Origin: Sweltsa coloradensis
Taxonomy: Eukaryota; Arthropoda; Insecta; Plecoptera; Chloroperlidae
Length of the DNA stretch: 64,000 bases
Reading direction: 5' to 3'
Assembly: GCA_024449915.1 (NCBI GenBank)
Contig: JAMZAV010000433.1
Coordinates: 248,001 to 312,000 of the forward strand
Shown: in pieces, positions 13,201 to 24,345 of the stretch
How the letters are laid out: every line of letters begins with the position of its first letter
Position numbering within the stretch: position 1 is the stretch's first letter
Translations under genes and position numbers: made by a program
The notes under the pieces: generated by a model
Databases searched by the model: none
Told to the model about the DNA's origin: nothing
What the model saw: the letters and a program-made list of their open reading frames with translations, nothing else

Positions 13201-16200
13201 GCTTTCCACGTATTTCAATAATAAAAATGAAACAAATAATGAACATATGATTCAAAAAATAGGTATGGTGCTAGTGTTTACAGTTTTATGCAATGTTGTA
13301 CTCCACACTATAACAGCATCAATTTCAACTAAATAATATGTCATGTATGATGATAGTAATTTTTGTGGGAAGCCTGCCCCGGGTACAATTCATGTCCCTC
13401 TTCAGGTGTATATACTATAGGTGTGTTGCGGATAGGACAGTTGTGAAGGCTACGAGGGCTGTTTAGAAGGACTCAATCCCTTGCATTCGCATTAACGACT
13501 GAGGAAAACCTCGGAAAAAACCTTCAATCAGAATTGCCGGTCTCGAAGGGATTTGAACCCGGGACCTCCCGAATCAGAGCCACGCGCTTAACGCTCGAGC
13601 CAACACTGTCGGGATATCGTGTATGAACAATGCAGTGTAACTTGTTTCTTCCGTAGAGACCTGGATGCTGGAAGAAGGTGTTTCTAATGGCTGCCTGCGT
13701 CCACTTCGTCGGCGTGACATTCTACGGCGTGTTTGCTTCCGGCGAGCTGCAGTCCTGGGCTGAACCGAGCACCGAGGAGCAACAGTCGTGGACGACCAAG
13801 GAAGACACCAAGCACCCACCTCTAGGGGGTCCGCCGCCTTTACCGCCGCCGCCCATGTTCACGGTAAGTATAAGTATATACATCGTACTGCCACAATGTC
13901 TGACTAGTAGTGGTGTGGGGGAACCAAAATTGGTGAGGGCTGACGCCATAGTCAAAAAGTCATAATTTTTTTAAAGTGATGGTGGAGGTGCCGGACCACA
14001 CAATTAATAATTTTTATGTTTTTATAAATTTTGGGTCGAGTATTTGGGGGCTGACGCCATAGTCAAAAAGACGCACCTGATTTTCGGGTAAAAGATGGAT
14101 CTTTTTTAAAGGGATGGTGGAGGTGCCGGTCCAGACAATTTATACTTTTATACGTTATTAGTTATTAATATTAAACAAAATGCAATTCAATAAAAATACA
14201 GGGACACGATAATGAATTGAGAGAAAGTGGTAATGTAAGATTCTTCACAAGTTCAATTAAATTTTTATTTTTTTATTTTCCGGCCGTCTTTTCCCTGCCA
14301 GACCTGACAAGAAAACCCTTAGAAGTTTAGTACCCGACTCGACTGTCAAAACTTCTATCCGCACAGTCCTAATGCCTCGTAGTGGAATATTTTAAGTACC
14401 TTACTTGAATCAAAAGAGGCGGATGATACTCACTACTAAAATAAATGTCGCTAAATCCAGCTTATAGCTGGGGGACACATTGACAGACGCGCACGGTAAC
14501 TTTGCCTCAATGTACAAAAGTTAACCCTAAAAGGAAGACTATACAACTTGTTTTCTGTTATGAATATTGTTCTAAGGTGTCGTGTTTTTATATTGGGGAA
14601 GTTCCGTCCAACAAGCGGAACACCCGACCTCAATAATAACAAAGTCGAGTAAGATTTGTTAATTAATAGATTGTATTTAATAAATATTATCAATTCCATC
14701 TATGGCAGGGTTTAACTTGAAGTTACAGAGATGGTTAAGTAAGAATTTCATAGCTAGCAAAGTTGACTAGTTTGAGTTATATTCTATCGTGTTTATTTAG
14801 GAATATATTTTATTGGCATAACTGATTTATGAATAAAAAAATTTGAGTTGCTAATTCTGCACCAAACGCGCTTCTTGCTCAGAAATCAAAACCATCTATC
14901 TCTGAAGTATATCACCATCAGTTTTACGCAAGTACTTTCGCATTGAATTAAAGTATTGAATAACACGTTGATTTTAAATGTTTATGTTTCTCTGTACATC
15001 GGTATTTCCGTTTTTAAATTACATATTTTTCAAACTAATTGCTGAAATAATTGGATGAGCGAAGCGAAGACTTCAATTTCACTGACCCCCCAAAAAATTT
15101 AGCTCGGGTTTTTTTTTTTTTTTTGTTTGTTTGTTTTTTTTCCGTCTGTTTGTTCGCTCTCTACCGGGCAAACGGCATATGCGATCTTGATGAAAATTTG
15201 ACACGACCTTCGAAATCTCTGAACTTAGACTTGCTACATTTTTGGGTACAATCGAAGAAATATTTCTCATGAATATCGTACTTTTACGATTTTTTTCGAT
15301 TTTTAGTGCGATATTTTCGTGACATTTGGGCCGATTTTGACCAAACGGGTGGGGCTACAACGTTCATATTTCACATGGACATTAAGGTAATGGTGATGTA
15401 TTGCTTTCTGAAAGAAAAAGTTGAAAAATTTTGCCAGAATCTATAGAAATAAAGCTTTTAATATAAGTTTTTTATTTTTTGTGCGATATTTTCGTGCCAT
15501 TTGGGCCAATTCTGACCAAACGGGTGGGGCTACAACGTTCATATTATACATGTACATTAAGGTTATGGTGATGTAGTACCTTTTGAAAGAACAAGTTGAA
15601 AAAGTTAGCCAGAATCCATAGAAATAAAGCTTTTAATAAAAGTTTTTCACAGTAAATAATACCAATTGACAAGAAACAAAAGAAACTTGACAACATTCAC
15701 CTACAATGCGTAGGCAGCAAAACAAAGCACTTGCAAAAGTTAAGATATTCCACGCAAACTAAAAACTTTAAAAAGCTCATCCATCAACGCGGCGGGACTT
15801 TAGCGTTTTCCTAGTTTTTAATTATTCTACAAATGTTGAAAGACGGAGTATTTCTAATTTTCACCAGCTCGCAATATTTTCTGAATCAAACACAGTTTAG
15901 TTTTTGTTAAAAGCAAATTATATTTTGTGGCGTTAATATTTGAATCAATAGGAACGTGGCTGTGCTATATTTTTTATATTTACCAAGTATCCGGAAACAG
16001 TAAAAAGCTGCTTTAGAATGGAGTTACAGTTGCATATAATTTTGTTCTCCACATTAGGTGTATAAATGAATGTTTTGTTTTAACAGGAGGCCGACCCTAC
16101 GCTCCAAACCCAGCTAAACAGCAGGCAAATAGGGTACGGTTCTGTGGAGGACAACATACCAGGTCAACCGCCATCATATTCCTCGACGAACCCGTTCAAC

Positions 16201-16290
16201 CCGTTCACGAACCACGTCGAGGCCGTACAGCCGCCGGACAAGGACGGCTACTACAAACAATACGGCACGACAGACGAGAACGCTTTCTAA
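1212..16290 (+). CDS. VGlut: Vesicular glutamate transporter (SLC17/VGLUT), ten coding exons, 5' end incomplete
   Basis: Join 1212-1274, 3777-4017, 5211-5329, 6000-6114, 7653-7827, 8984-9273, 10464-10707, 12223-12350, 13657-13863 and 16087-16290. All junctions are GT/AG and all phases agree, giving one 594-residue frame ending in TAA. The family transports glutamate into synaptic vesicles using the membrane potential and belongs to the major facilitator superfamily. Diagnostic blocks seen in order are [14 protein letters not shown] (TM1), [14 protein letters not shown] (TM2), [19 protein letters not shown] (TM4), [45 protein letters not shown] and [17 protein letters not shown]. The Arg and Glu of the TM4 block and the Arg of NFCRSW, known to matter in rat VGLUT2, are kept. 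VGLUTs usually run about 580-630 residues, so little is missing at the N terminus. Another SLC17 member is unlikely given these blocks. Confidence 0.95.
1275..3776 (+). other. VGlut intron
   Basis: Besides the (TGAG)n tract at about 2172-2241, a short piece resembling the left end of the Helitron-like family (GAGGGAGCGAAGCGAC near 2117) is present. The rest shows nothing recognisable. Confidence 0.6.
2172..2241. repeat. (TGAG)n microsatellite
   Basis: About 17 uninterrupted copies of the four-base unit, in the long VGlut intron before the 3777 exon. Confidence 0.95.
3777..4017 (+). CDS. VGlut: VGlut coding exon: acidic N-terminal segment and TM1
   Basis: Acceptor tgtttag and donor gtaaga. 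It carries an acidic and Pro-rich segment ([18 protein letters not shown]), then [15 protein letters not shown] and the first membrane helix with [20 protein letters not shown]. The exon ends in phase 0. An in-frame ATG lies at 3784, seven bases inside the exon, so it can serve as a start if the upstream exon is skipped. This is the strongest N-terminal VGLUT signature in the window. Confidence 0.93.
4018..5210 (+). other. VGlut intron, nothing recognised
   Basis: AT-rich with scattered short open frames that have no family resemblance. Confidence 0.6.
5211..5329 (+). CDS. VGlut: VGlut coding exon: luminal loop 1 and TM2
   Basis: Acceptor tttcctag, donor gtacgt. It encodes [20 protein letters not shown] followed by [19 protein letters not shown], starting in phase 0 and ending in phase 2. 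FNWT is a possible N-glycosylation site in the first luminal loop. Aligning on SFFWGY, the position of the TM2 His of vertebrate VGLUTs appears to be Asp here. I recall invertebrate VGLUTs being similar, but that needs an alignment. Confidence 0.95.
6000..6114 (+). CDS. VGlut: VGlut coding exon: TM3 and start of TM4
   Basis: Acceptor ttgtttag, donor gtaagt. It encodes [20 protein letters not shown], then [18 protein letters not shown]. It enters in phase 2 and leaves in phase 0 exactly between LVE and GVTYPACHG, so the conserved TM4 block spans the splice. The Arg of FVR and the Glu of LVE match charged residues that are essential in characterised VGLUTs. Confidence 0.95.
6115..7652 (+). other. 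VGlut intron with a poly-G run
   Basis: A run of about 20 G at 6309-6329 and an isolated GATGGAGGTGCCGG motif near 6827 that recurs elsewhere in VGlut introns. Otherwise nothing recognised. Confidence 0.6.
7653..7827 (+). CDS. VGlut: VGlut coding exon: rest of TM4, cytosolic loop, TM5 and TM6
   Basis: Acceptor ttgtttag, donor gtaagc. The exon begins [20 protein letters not shown], the hallmark loop of the family, and ends [11 protein letters not shown] with one base left over (phase 1). The ERSRLAT block is complete and no family residue looks broken. Confidence 0.96.
8126..8910 (+). mobile_element. Helitron2/Helentron-like non-autonomous element, copy 1
   Basis: It starts T|TGGATGAGCG and ends CCTAG|T. 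The inverse of the left end, CGCTCATCCA, lies about 30 bases inside the right end, followed by AACGC...GCGTT able to form a small hairpin. Internally there is a T-rich tract and tandem repeats of about 145 bases rich in TTTTTCGATTTTT. No open frame for a Rep-helicase. It lies in a VGlut intron, 73 bases before an acceptor. Confidence 0.7.
8984..9273 (+). CDS. VGlut: VGlut coding exon: central loop and TM7-TM8 region
   Basis: Acceptor gtcaacag, donor gtgaga. This is the largest coding exon (290 bases). It opens with [20 protein letters not shown], continues with the [12 protein letters not shown] motif of the central cytosolic loop, then [15 protein letters not shown] and [20 protein letters not shown]. 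The Arg of FCRSW corresponds to the functionally important Arg in the second half of mammalian VGLUT. A Helitron-like element ends only about 73 bases before this acceptor. Confidence 0.96.
9274..10463 (+). other. VGlut intron
   Basis: One ATGGTGGAGGTGCCGG-type motif near 10283. A pyrimidine-rich GC-richer patch at about 9760-9830 has no family resemblance. Confidence 0.5.
10464..10707 (+). CDS. VGlut: VGlut coding exon: TM8-TM10 region
   Basis: Acceptor cacgcag, donor gtaaga. It encodes [59 protein letters not shown] and [12 protein letters not shown]. It enters in phase 0 and leaves in phase 1. GC content rises sharply over this exon relative to its introns, as in the other VGlut exons. 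Confidence 0.96.
10708..12222 (+). other. VGlut intron, nothing recognised
   Basis: AT-rich throughout with no repeat or exon that I could define. Confidence 0.6.
12223..12350 (+). CDS. VGlut: VGlut coding exon: [11 protein letters not shown] block
   Basis: Acceptor gttttcag, donor gtaagt. It encodes [20 protein letters not shown], then [22 protein letters not shown]. The [10 protein letters not shown] block is among the most conserved in all VGLUTs. It enters in phase 1 and ends in phase 0. Confidence 0.96.
13350..13612 (-). mobile_element. tRNA-derived SINE, full-length-like copy
   Basis: Read on the minus strand, the tRNA-like head carries an A-box-like TGGCTCGAGCG and a perfect B box in GGGTTCAAATCCC. 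The body follows with AGACCGGCAAT, GAGGTTTTCCTCAGTCG, AATGCAAGGGATTGAGTCC and CACCTGAAGAGGG, and the 3' end GGCAGGCTTCCCACAAAAA. About ten copies of the same family occur in the window. This copy ends about 45 bases before a VGlut acceptor. Confidence 0.85.
13657..13863 (+). CDS. VGlut: VGlut coding exon: TM12 and proline-rich C-terminal tail
   Basis: Acceptor cttccgtag, donor gtaagt, phase 0 at both ends. It begins [20 protein letters not shown], then [17 protein letters not shown], the family end of the transporter core. After that the tail diverges into an acidic stretch and a proline tract ([10 protein letters not shown]). Mammalian VGLUT1 has polyproline tails that bind endophilin, so an SH3-binding role is possible here, but that is inference. 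A SINE ends about 45 bases before the acceptor. Confidence 0.95.
13930..14150 (+). repeat. Two tandem copies of a ~125-base repeat with GGTGGAGGTGCCGG
   Basis: Each copy has GGGCTGACGCCATAGTCAAA, a T-rich spacer, then ATGGTGGAGGTGCCGG and CAnACAATT. Single copies of the last motif occur at about 6827 and 10283, so it probably comes from a dispersed element. Lies in the last VGlut intron. Confidence 0.7.
15052..15814 (+). mobile_element. Helitron2/Helentron-like element, copy 2
   Basis: Left T|TGGATGAGCGAAGCGAAG; right GCTCATCCATCAACGC, hairpin AACGC/GCGTT, TTTTCCTAG|T. Two tandem internal repeats of about 178 bases begin GTGCGATATTTTCGTG. No open reading frame of length. It sits in the last VGlut intron. 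Confidence 0.75.
16087..16290 (+). CDS. VGlut: VGlut last coding exon: cytosolic C-terminal tail and stop
   Basis: Acceptor ttttaacag, phase 0. The frame runs 67 residues from [14 protein letters not shown] through [20 protein letters not shown] to YGTTDENAF and TAA. The tail is hydrophilic and rich in Pro, Tyr and Asn, with NPFNPF and PPSY short motifs that could bind endocytic or WW-type partners. No motif proves this. Confidence 0.9.
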   Translation, partial: EADPTLQTQLNSRQIGYGSVEDNIPGQPPSYSSTNPFNPFTNHVEAVQPPDKDGYYKQYGTTDENAF

Positions 16291-18000
16291 GGGATGGAAA
16301 ATCGAAATTCAACCACTTAGAAACTTTTGCTCTTGCCTCGATACGTTGGATCACAAAAATTACTGTGATTTTAACGAAATAGTATGCTTATTTCTTTGCC
16401 ATCACAGATATTTTAGTGAATTTACTCTGATTTCATTTTCCACCACAAATTACGTTTTAATTTATTCGACTAATTTACACGACAAATATCATTCCATATT
16501 TTTTCTGGTATTTTTTTATCTTTCATAATATTTAAAAATCGACATTATAGCAGTAATTTTGTAAATCATGTATAAAGATCTAAAAACGTCAACGCGGATT
16601 GATATTTCTAAGGTATATAATATAACATCTTCGTCTGATGTATGATACTAAGACACGAGGTTACTTGTCGGAGCTGGTAGGAGCGCGTAAGACGAAAGTT
16701 CATGCTATAGGTAGAGAATAGTATGGAATGCTATCCAGGGTGTAGTAGTAAGTAACTTTAATTCCCACCTTTCTCCCCCTCAACCCCCCGCCATCAAGGG
16801 ATACCAGTTTCATTCCAAATTCGGCAATTTTGATATGTTAACTGGCAATATGTAGTCTTGAGCTATTTATGCTTTTTTGTTAAAGATGTGTATATTAGTA
16901 AAGAAATAAGGTTATATTTATTGAAGTTTATAATTCTTGATTGAGCTATATGAATCACACAAACCTGGATTTGATTCTGTATGTGTGATGGCAATGAACT
17001 GAACACCCTCTTAACCCCTACTACTACCACCCCCTCCCCCCTCCTCCTAACCGAAGCGTTTCTCCAACCGTTCCACATTTTGTTGGTAATTCCTATACTG
17101 TTGTGCATTACACTGCACATATTTAATTGTATTCTTTATTATGGACTTATAATATCAATACGCCGCTAATACGGGAACTACACTTAGAAAGTAATCCGTA
17201 TTTATATGAGTTTAAACATCTACATGTCTATAGAATATTATCATGTCATTGTAAATTTAAATGTATAAATATCTTCGTTTTTATTTTGAATAGTTTATTA
17301 CATATTATACAAGACAAATTATTAAGGATCCGAACTCGACAACCTATGTGATGTTACTTATATTATATGTTATAAATATACACAATCTAGTGTTTCAAGT
17401 AAATCTACCATGTTAATACATAAAATACGTATTATGAAGATATTTATTTGACAAAAGGGAATTATTCTATAAATGTACTGTAAAACTCATATCTATAATA
17501 GTTATTATACTTGTGTAGGGACAACCCTATAAGTGTTTTCCATGATTGCTAGCGACCATTGTATGAACGAGTGAATTGAACGAATGTGTTAGGTAACGTG
17601 TAATGTGTGGTGATGACATGAGGTGGTTTATATATACTCCAAATATGTTGCATTGTGTTATCTTATCTTTCTACTCAGTAATATTAAATTAACAAAATAT
17701 TTGGCAATTTGGTTTAATTATTACGATAGTTAAAATATGTGGAAATAAATACTTATATATGCTACTCACTATATAACACATCACATTATACATCTATAGC
17801 CAACATAATAGGGTTACAAAATACCATATTTGTGAATGATCTTAACATTTAATCAACAAATCGGACAACTAAACTAGGTTAATTACCCAGATACCTCACT
17901 CAGTACTCGCTCAATTGGCGTTACAAATAAAATTGTTTTAACTGTTAATGCATACCTTTATTTTACCGTTCTTCTTCATTCAAAATATATTGCTGACAGT
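16291..18000 (+). other. Probable VGlut 3' UTR and beginning of spacer
   Basis: AT-rich sequence after the VGlut stop with no open frame of note. Poly(A) hexamers AATAAA are seen at 17744-17749 and 17926-17931, so a 3' UTR of about 1.5 kb is plausible. The true cleavage site cannot be set from sequence alone. Confidence 0.4.
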
Positions 18001-18362
18001 GACACTGGAGTTGCGAATAGATGATTATGCAACGTAAAAAAATAAAGGAAAATATAAAAAAGCACAAGCACACGCACGCGCACTCAAAACACACTTTCGC
18101 ACGGGCACTCATTATTCAGAAACAGCTTTGCTCATCGTCATTTAACCAACTAACTCAGCATGCACCCATGTTAATGCTTACAAATACCCACATGCACGCA
18201 TATATTCGCACATTTGCACCCACATGCACATGCTCACGCACTCATATGTATGAGCATTACCCTCCACAGCTAATATTCACTCGCAAGCTCATTGCACCAC
18301 GCCCGACCTAGCTTGCCCTCCATGCACTTTCCAGTCGCTTGCACTCATCGGCCCCACACAAT

Positions 18363-18680
18363 CAAACACACATAATATGCACAATCATAAGAACTCACTC
18401 GCGCACGCACGTATCATGCACAATCATAAGAACTCTCGCACGCACGTAGTATGCACAATCATAAGAACTCTCGCACGCACGTAGTATGCACAATCATAAG
18501 AACTCTCGCACGCACATATTATGCACAATTATAAGAATTCTCGCACGCACATATTATGCACAATCATAAGAACTCTCGCACGCACGTATTATGCACAATC
18601 ATAAGAACTCACTCTCGCACGCACTTATTATGCACAATTATAAGAACTCTCACACGCACGTATTATGCACTTGCAATGCA
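18363..18680. repeat. Minisatellite, unit about 35-40 bases
   Basis: About eight or nine tandem copies of a unit made of CTCGCACGCACGTATTATG and CACAATCATAAGAA with small changes. It follows a region of looser CA/GC-rich repeats (18060-18360). It lies in the spacer between VGlut and lipase A. Confidence 0.9.
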
Positions 18681-21600
18681 CAAGCACACGTCGTTCAAAT
18701 AAAAAAAGCACTGCTTTTGCAAATACTAAAATGTAGGAACTAGAATTTTTGCCGGTTTTAAATTTAAATTATCTACTTATTGTTAATTTGTGAGTAGAAC
18801 ACAATATATATTAGTTATATGTGAGTAAGTGAAAAGAGTTTGTTTTATTGTATTAAGTCAAATTCACCATTGAATCTCTAAATGCGAAAAAGTTATTTGT
18901 TTATTTTATTTATTATGAGTTATTTATTGTGTTATATATTAGTTGTAGTTGAATTAATTGACTTGTCATATTCCATTTCCTTCATTGTAATACAATGTAA
19001 GACTATACGTGATATTCATTATACATAAAGAATTAATTTCCCGTTTATTCAGTATCAATAAGGATCTCAATGCGCATGCATCCCTTCTTTATCACTTATC
19101 ACGATCTGTGAGTTCATAACATAATGTTTCCGATAGTCTACTCTAGCTAGAGTAAAGAATGAAATAAACGCAATAGTCTGCGATGTCCTGACATATTAAG
19201 TAAGATATCACGAAGTCTGATTGAGAAAGATGTTTGGAGTTGCAATAGCCCACCTCATGTTACATCCGTGGGCATAGGTTTTATGTGTTGTATTATGATA
19301 ACGGTGTGGTGAGCCTACAAGCTCACCTATGTACATATGTGTATATTTTAAAGATGGGATATAATTCTTTATACATTATTATATAAATAATTAAATAATC
19401 AATTTATATTTGGATTTATCAAAATTCTTCCAAACCAATTTGAAGCAAGGTGTGTGTATATTTGATGAGTTGCTATTTACATGAGCTACGGAAAAAGTAA
19501 CTAAAATCTTCTGGTGAGATTATGAACGCCTGTTCTCTGTTCTCCTTAGCTAAAATGTTTGGTAAACCCAAATGTTGTTGGTGTTGTAATTAACGATAAA
19601 TATAAGGCTGGTAAAATATATATTTAAGTAAGTGTATCGCGAGATGTAACTCTCAAAGGCTGTGTTGACAATAATTTATGTCAGGTTCAAATAAAACTGA
19701 TCCTGCATAAACAAATAATGTGCATAATATTAGAATTGCTGTAGGTGGATAATTGGAGGTAATTTCTGTGTGAGCTTGTTGTAGATGTAGTACGGTGACA
19801 TGATTAATGCGGTCTAACTTTGAGAGTGTAATGTGGGTTGGTGGCCTAATAACTATGAGAATGAACAACCCGATCACATAACTGGCTCCGTAGCACCACC
19901 GATATTTTGGTATCACCCCCTATCCACCGATATTTATGTATCCGTATGTCTTTATTTTGTTAGAAGCAAACCAATCGTGCTTGCTTTTGACATGAAGAAA
20001 AGTGTGATTTCTTCGATGGTTTTGTGAAATTTGATGCCTCAATCAAAATATCTCCATAACTATTGTTCCCACTTGATTTTTGATTATCTACTCTATTGCT
20101 TGAAAGTCATTCCTCTGATTACTGCTTCTCTAAACGATGTAATTGTAAAGAACGGAATCTTTATTATTCACTTTGAATCACTGTGCACTGATGTTTTCTC
20201 CTGAAAACTATAGCTAACCAACGAATAACTGAAAGTATGCGACCAACATAGCGAAATATACGCACAATCATTTAGTAGGGTTCCCTGTGTGATCGGGTTA
20301 GACCACATTACACGTCTGTCAGTCATGTATCGTTGTATTAAGTTGGTGAAAACAATATGAATATAATATTATTATTTGAAACCGTGAACAAATCGTAATT
20401 AATATGTGAGTATAAAATGTTTTAAGATGTATAAAAGTTAAATATTATCTAGGAGTTAGTGAATATAATCGTTGAACAAATTCTGTGATGTTAATTTACC
20501 AAGCTGTTTTCCGTTATCGTGCCTAAACTTATATTATATGTACGTGGCGAAATTATAATGTGCACATAAACTTAGTAGTAGCTTAGACCTTAGCCCTTAA
20601 TGTACAGTGAACACGACGAATATTATTCTCCATTTTTTAAATAGAATATCCGTCCCGCTTGTCCCTTATCCCAACTGATCCATAATAGACCAATACTCCG
20701 TTGTTTTCATTAAACCATGATGTCATGGCTATCGCTGAAAGGTCATTAACTAGTAATAATTAAACTTAAGTGGTACCGGAGAATGGGCCTTTAACTTAAC
20801 TTGTTCGTCTCGGAAGGTGTCATCAAATGATACTTCTTAGTGTTCAGTAAGATTTAGAAGTAACCAGAGATATATATGGTGAGGCAACAAGATCATGTCT
20901 AGTGTACGTGTAGAAACAGATGTACTCATAATTTGCTGTTAGAGGTTTTACTCTTGTTGATTTACTATAAGGATATTCTCATCCTACTTAGCCGGGCGAT
21001 GTGCAATTACAACGAGTGTGTGTTTGTGTTTATCTGTAGCAAGCATTGCCCCACAGACACGAGTGTTTTTCAACGGGCGTTACATAACAGAAGGCTACAA
21101 CATGCTTGAAGTTGGAATGCTCAAGCATTTATTCGAATCCCATTGATTCAACTTAAAATAAGACAACAACTTCGTTATTTTGTGTGTTTTCAGAGTGTAC
21201 ATAATATTTTGTGTAAGCAAAGTTTGAATGACAAGATTTGATGTGTTTGAATCGAGAGGAGGCGAGAATCAGCGAGATGGCACTCATGTTTTGTCCTTCA
21301 CCACAGTCGAATAACTCATTGTCTTCGTGTTTGAAAATAATATATTGTACCCTACGATATTTCATTAGAACTCTTGCCAGATGAGGCAGAACCGGAAGAT
21401 CGGGGATGTTAGACACGACACGAGTGCCGCGCGAGCCTGGTGCTCCAGCCTTGAACCAAACGCGAGTGAGCTTGGCCTTCATAACGTTTGGCCGGGGAGG
21501 TGTATGTACATAGTCACAGGGGACATTATTTCAGAAAATAGCAATAATCTGTCAGATGTGTGATAGCTTATTATATTATCACTTTCATTTATATTTTCTA

Positions 21601-23789
21601 GTGTATATATGTTTATAGTTAATGCATCCTATAAATTATTGTGTACACAAGAAAATATTAAATACATTTTACAGGTTTGAACATAAATATATATATATAT
21701 GATAATCACTCAATTTAAGTTAAACATGTACAAAATTTCAGTTAAAACCCATTCTTGGACACGGTGATACAATATTGGCAATGTTTCTGTAGAACAGTGG
21801 TTCGTCTTTCCAATTCCAATATAATTTGTAAACAGACTGCAATAAATGAAATATAGTTTTCGTTGTCACGTCATTCCATATTATCACAAACAAACAACAT
21901 GGATTCTATTAAATATGAGGATTATTTTACTGATCGCAGTTTCAATGCGATTTAATTACATTCAGATCGACCAACTACTGTCTTCTTTGATTGATTCTGG
22001 TTACATTTGTGCATCACTGATACTCAACACTATAGGCTCTCTCGTAAGTGTTTTAAAACTAATGATTCCACACAATCGCAATCGTATATATTATTATATA
22101 TTACATTTCGTCACTAACACTGTGCCCAATTGTGCAGAAAAAACCCTTTATTCTATTATCACGGACAAGAATGGGTTTAGTTATTATGACAATATATTGA
22201 ACGACATGAGAAAATCATAATTAATTTTCTCTGCAATAATCAATTTGAATCCATTCGCATGAGCCTCGTAAGAGTCATTGCTGTATGCCAGCAATAAATA
22301 TAACATACATTACTACATATTATAATACATACAATACATATATAGAAATATGGTTCGTTTCTTCGTGAAATCTAATTGTCAATTGCAGGTGGTTAGTTGT
22401 TTGTCCATCTGATCTATGTTTGTTAACTCTCTTTCTCTAAGTCTAACCTATTTGGTGTGCAACATATTACACACGTGTAATGGCCCTGGTTCATATTCAT
22501 GTATGTCATTCTAACTGGCTGTATTGGAAAAGAATGAATGTTAATTATGTTTCCTTTCAACATATCTATCAGACTGTTTAAGAATTATGTTTACATTCAA
22601 GATTTGCCCAATCAACAACTTACATTATAATAAATGTTCCTTCTTGTACATATAGAAGATAGTTTAGTCCCATATGTAATGATATCGGTGTAGATCTAAT
22701 AGTATTCAATAACTGTAACCAACTTGCTTGTGTGTGACTATGTAAAAACATTTCAACTATTTATGTATAGGAACACTTGTTTTGTTTAAGCACACGAGTT
22801 ATCAGGAGATGTGGTAGTTTAAAGTTCAATGAATTATTCAAAGTTTCAATGTTGTAGAGAAGCATCTAGGGTAGATTATAGATGGATGTAATGAAATATT
22901 ATAATACAATGTAATAATTTAACCAACAACAGATAAGTATATCTGTTTGGAATTAAAATATTTCTTTGTTTAAAAGTGGCTATGCTCTTTATCTATCCCG
23001 ATGCCTGATCAACAAATACCCTCATTTAATAAACACTTTTAAATTGCTATAAAGAGTAGGCCTATTTTTTAAGAGCGAAATAACGGTTCACACAACAATT
23101 TAATAGGATCATTGTCTACCTTTGATTGCAGCCATCGTTCACTGTCAAGTGATAAATAGAAGCGCTCACAGTAGATTATGCAAACAAAATGTTTAGCGTT
23201 AACAGTTTGGTACCAATGAGAACTTGATCAAGCAAGAAAAAAACACAACTCGTTTGTTATGAAAAGTGACGGTAATGGCTAATGAGATGATGTCAACATC
23301 TGAAATAAGAAATAAAAATGTGTCCACTTTTCTGAGTGAGGAAGTTGAAAAAAATAACAAAATTTCGTTGGCATTTTCGTGAAGGTCTACTATGTGCAAA
23401 GGGGGAAAATATTCTAGCCTCATTCATGATAATATCTTGATCTAATATATTACACTAAAATTACATAAATTGGGCAAGTGTTTAGATTACTCAAAATACA
23501 GATTGTCTATAATAGTAGCTTCAAAGCAATGGTATAATCTCCCAGAGGCAGAACAAGGTTCTAGAATCGAGAAAGAGTCGAACGTGAGCGCAAGATAGAG
23601 ATTTCAATGCGTGGACAAAAATGTAGGTGGATTTGGTGATTTCGGCAATAAGAAAGTTGCCTCAATCTACTCGAGACATATAAATCAAAAGATGCGATTT
23701 AGGACGTCCACACTAACAACAATTCATTTCATCACATATCACATTTTGAACCTTTACAAACATATTAAAAATTTTACAATTAATTGTAT
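18681..23789. other. Spacer between VGlut and lipase A, nothing recognised
   Basis: AT-rich. Scattered open frames of 60-125 codons have no recognisable family, GC rise or splice context. No clear promoter or RNA gene. Confidence 0.5.
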
Positions 23790-23795
23790 TTTATT
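23790..23795 (-). terminator. Candidate poly(A) signal of lipase gene A
   Basis: AATAAA on the minus strand about 300 bases past the stop codon. It is the nearest clear hexamer I noted, but such hexamers are common in AT-rich DNA. Confidence 0.3.
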
Positions 23796-24098
23796 TAATG
23801 ACCAGCACTATGTTTGGATGTTATTCCAAGATTAATAAAAACGTGTGCATTTTCCTATTTGTAAGTACAAAGGATTTAAAATATACATTTTTGGTTTAAT
23901 CAATACAAATTATATTACCTCTAGAAAGTCACACTAATGAATATTCAGATGACTTTCGTTACTACAAAAATAGAAAAATATATTAATGATCCGATTACTT
24001 AAACAACGTCATGATGGCGTAAACATTAAACAGTGTCTTAAAAAAAGGTTTAACCTTGAAGCCATAATGTCACGATTTAAGCTATCAGGGTTAAGATA

Positions 24099-24345
24099 TT
24101 AGGTCCTCGCTTGTCTAGCTACCGTACTATTTCTAGTTGGCCGACTACGCTGACTACGCGTCGAGTTGCGAAGGTTGTTCCGAACTAGGTTGGTTCGGAG
24201 GTTGCGCGAAGAGGATGGGGTCCGCGTCGGCGCGGGGCGATTCCCTCTAGTGTTGCGGCGCTGTTGCAATTCATTCGTACGCTGGGGGATCCCCTTGGCG
24301 TACGGCTTCTTCGCATTGGTGCTCAGGTAGAAGAGACCTCGGGCA
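24099..24345 (-). CDS. Lipase A last coding exon: end of lipase fold and Arg/Asn-rich tail
   Basis: Acceptor ttgccttccag; AC|T GCC joins the preceding exon. ARGLFYLSTNAKKPYAKG closes the lipase fold. About 60 residues follow that are strongly basic and low in hydrophobic residues (Arg, Asn, Thr, Ser, Pro), ending in ARQART and TAA. The paralogous exon of gene B has a similar but shorter tail, so this tail is an inherited feature of the pair. Confidence 0.9.

Noticed and set aside
18363..18680. CRISPR array
   Set aside because: The repeats are tandem without unique spacers and the genome is eukaryotic; it is a minisatellite.
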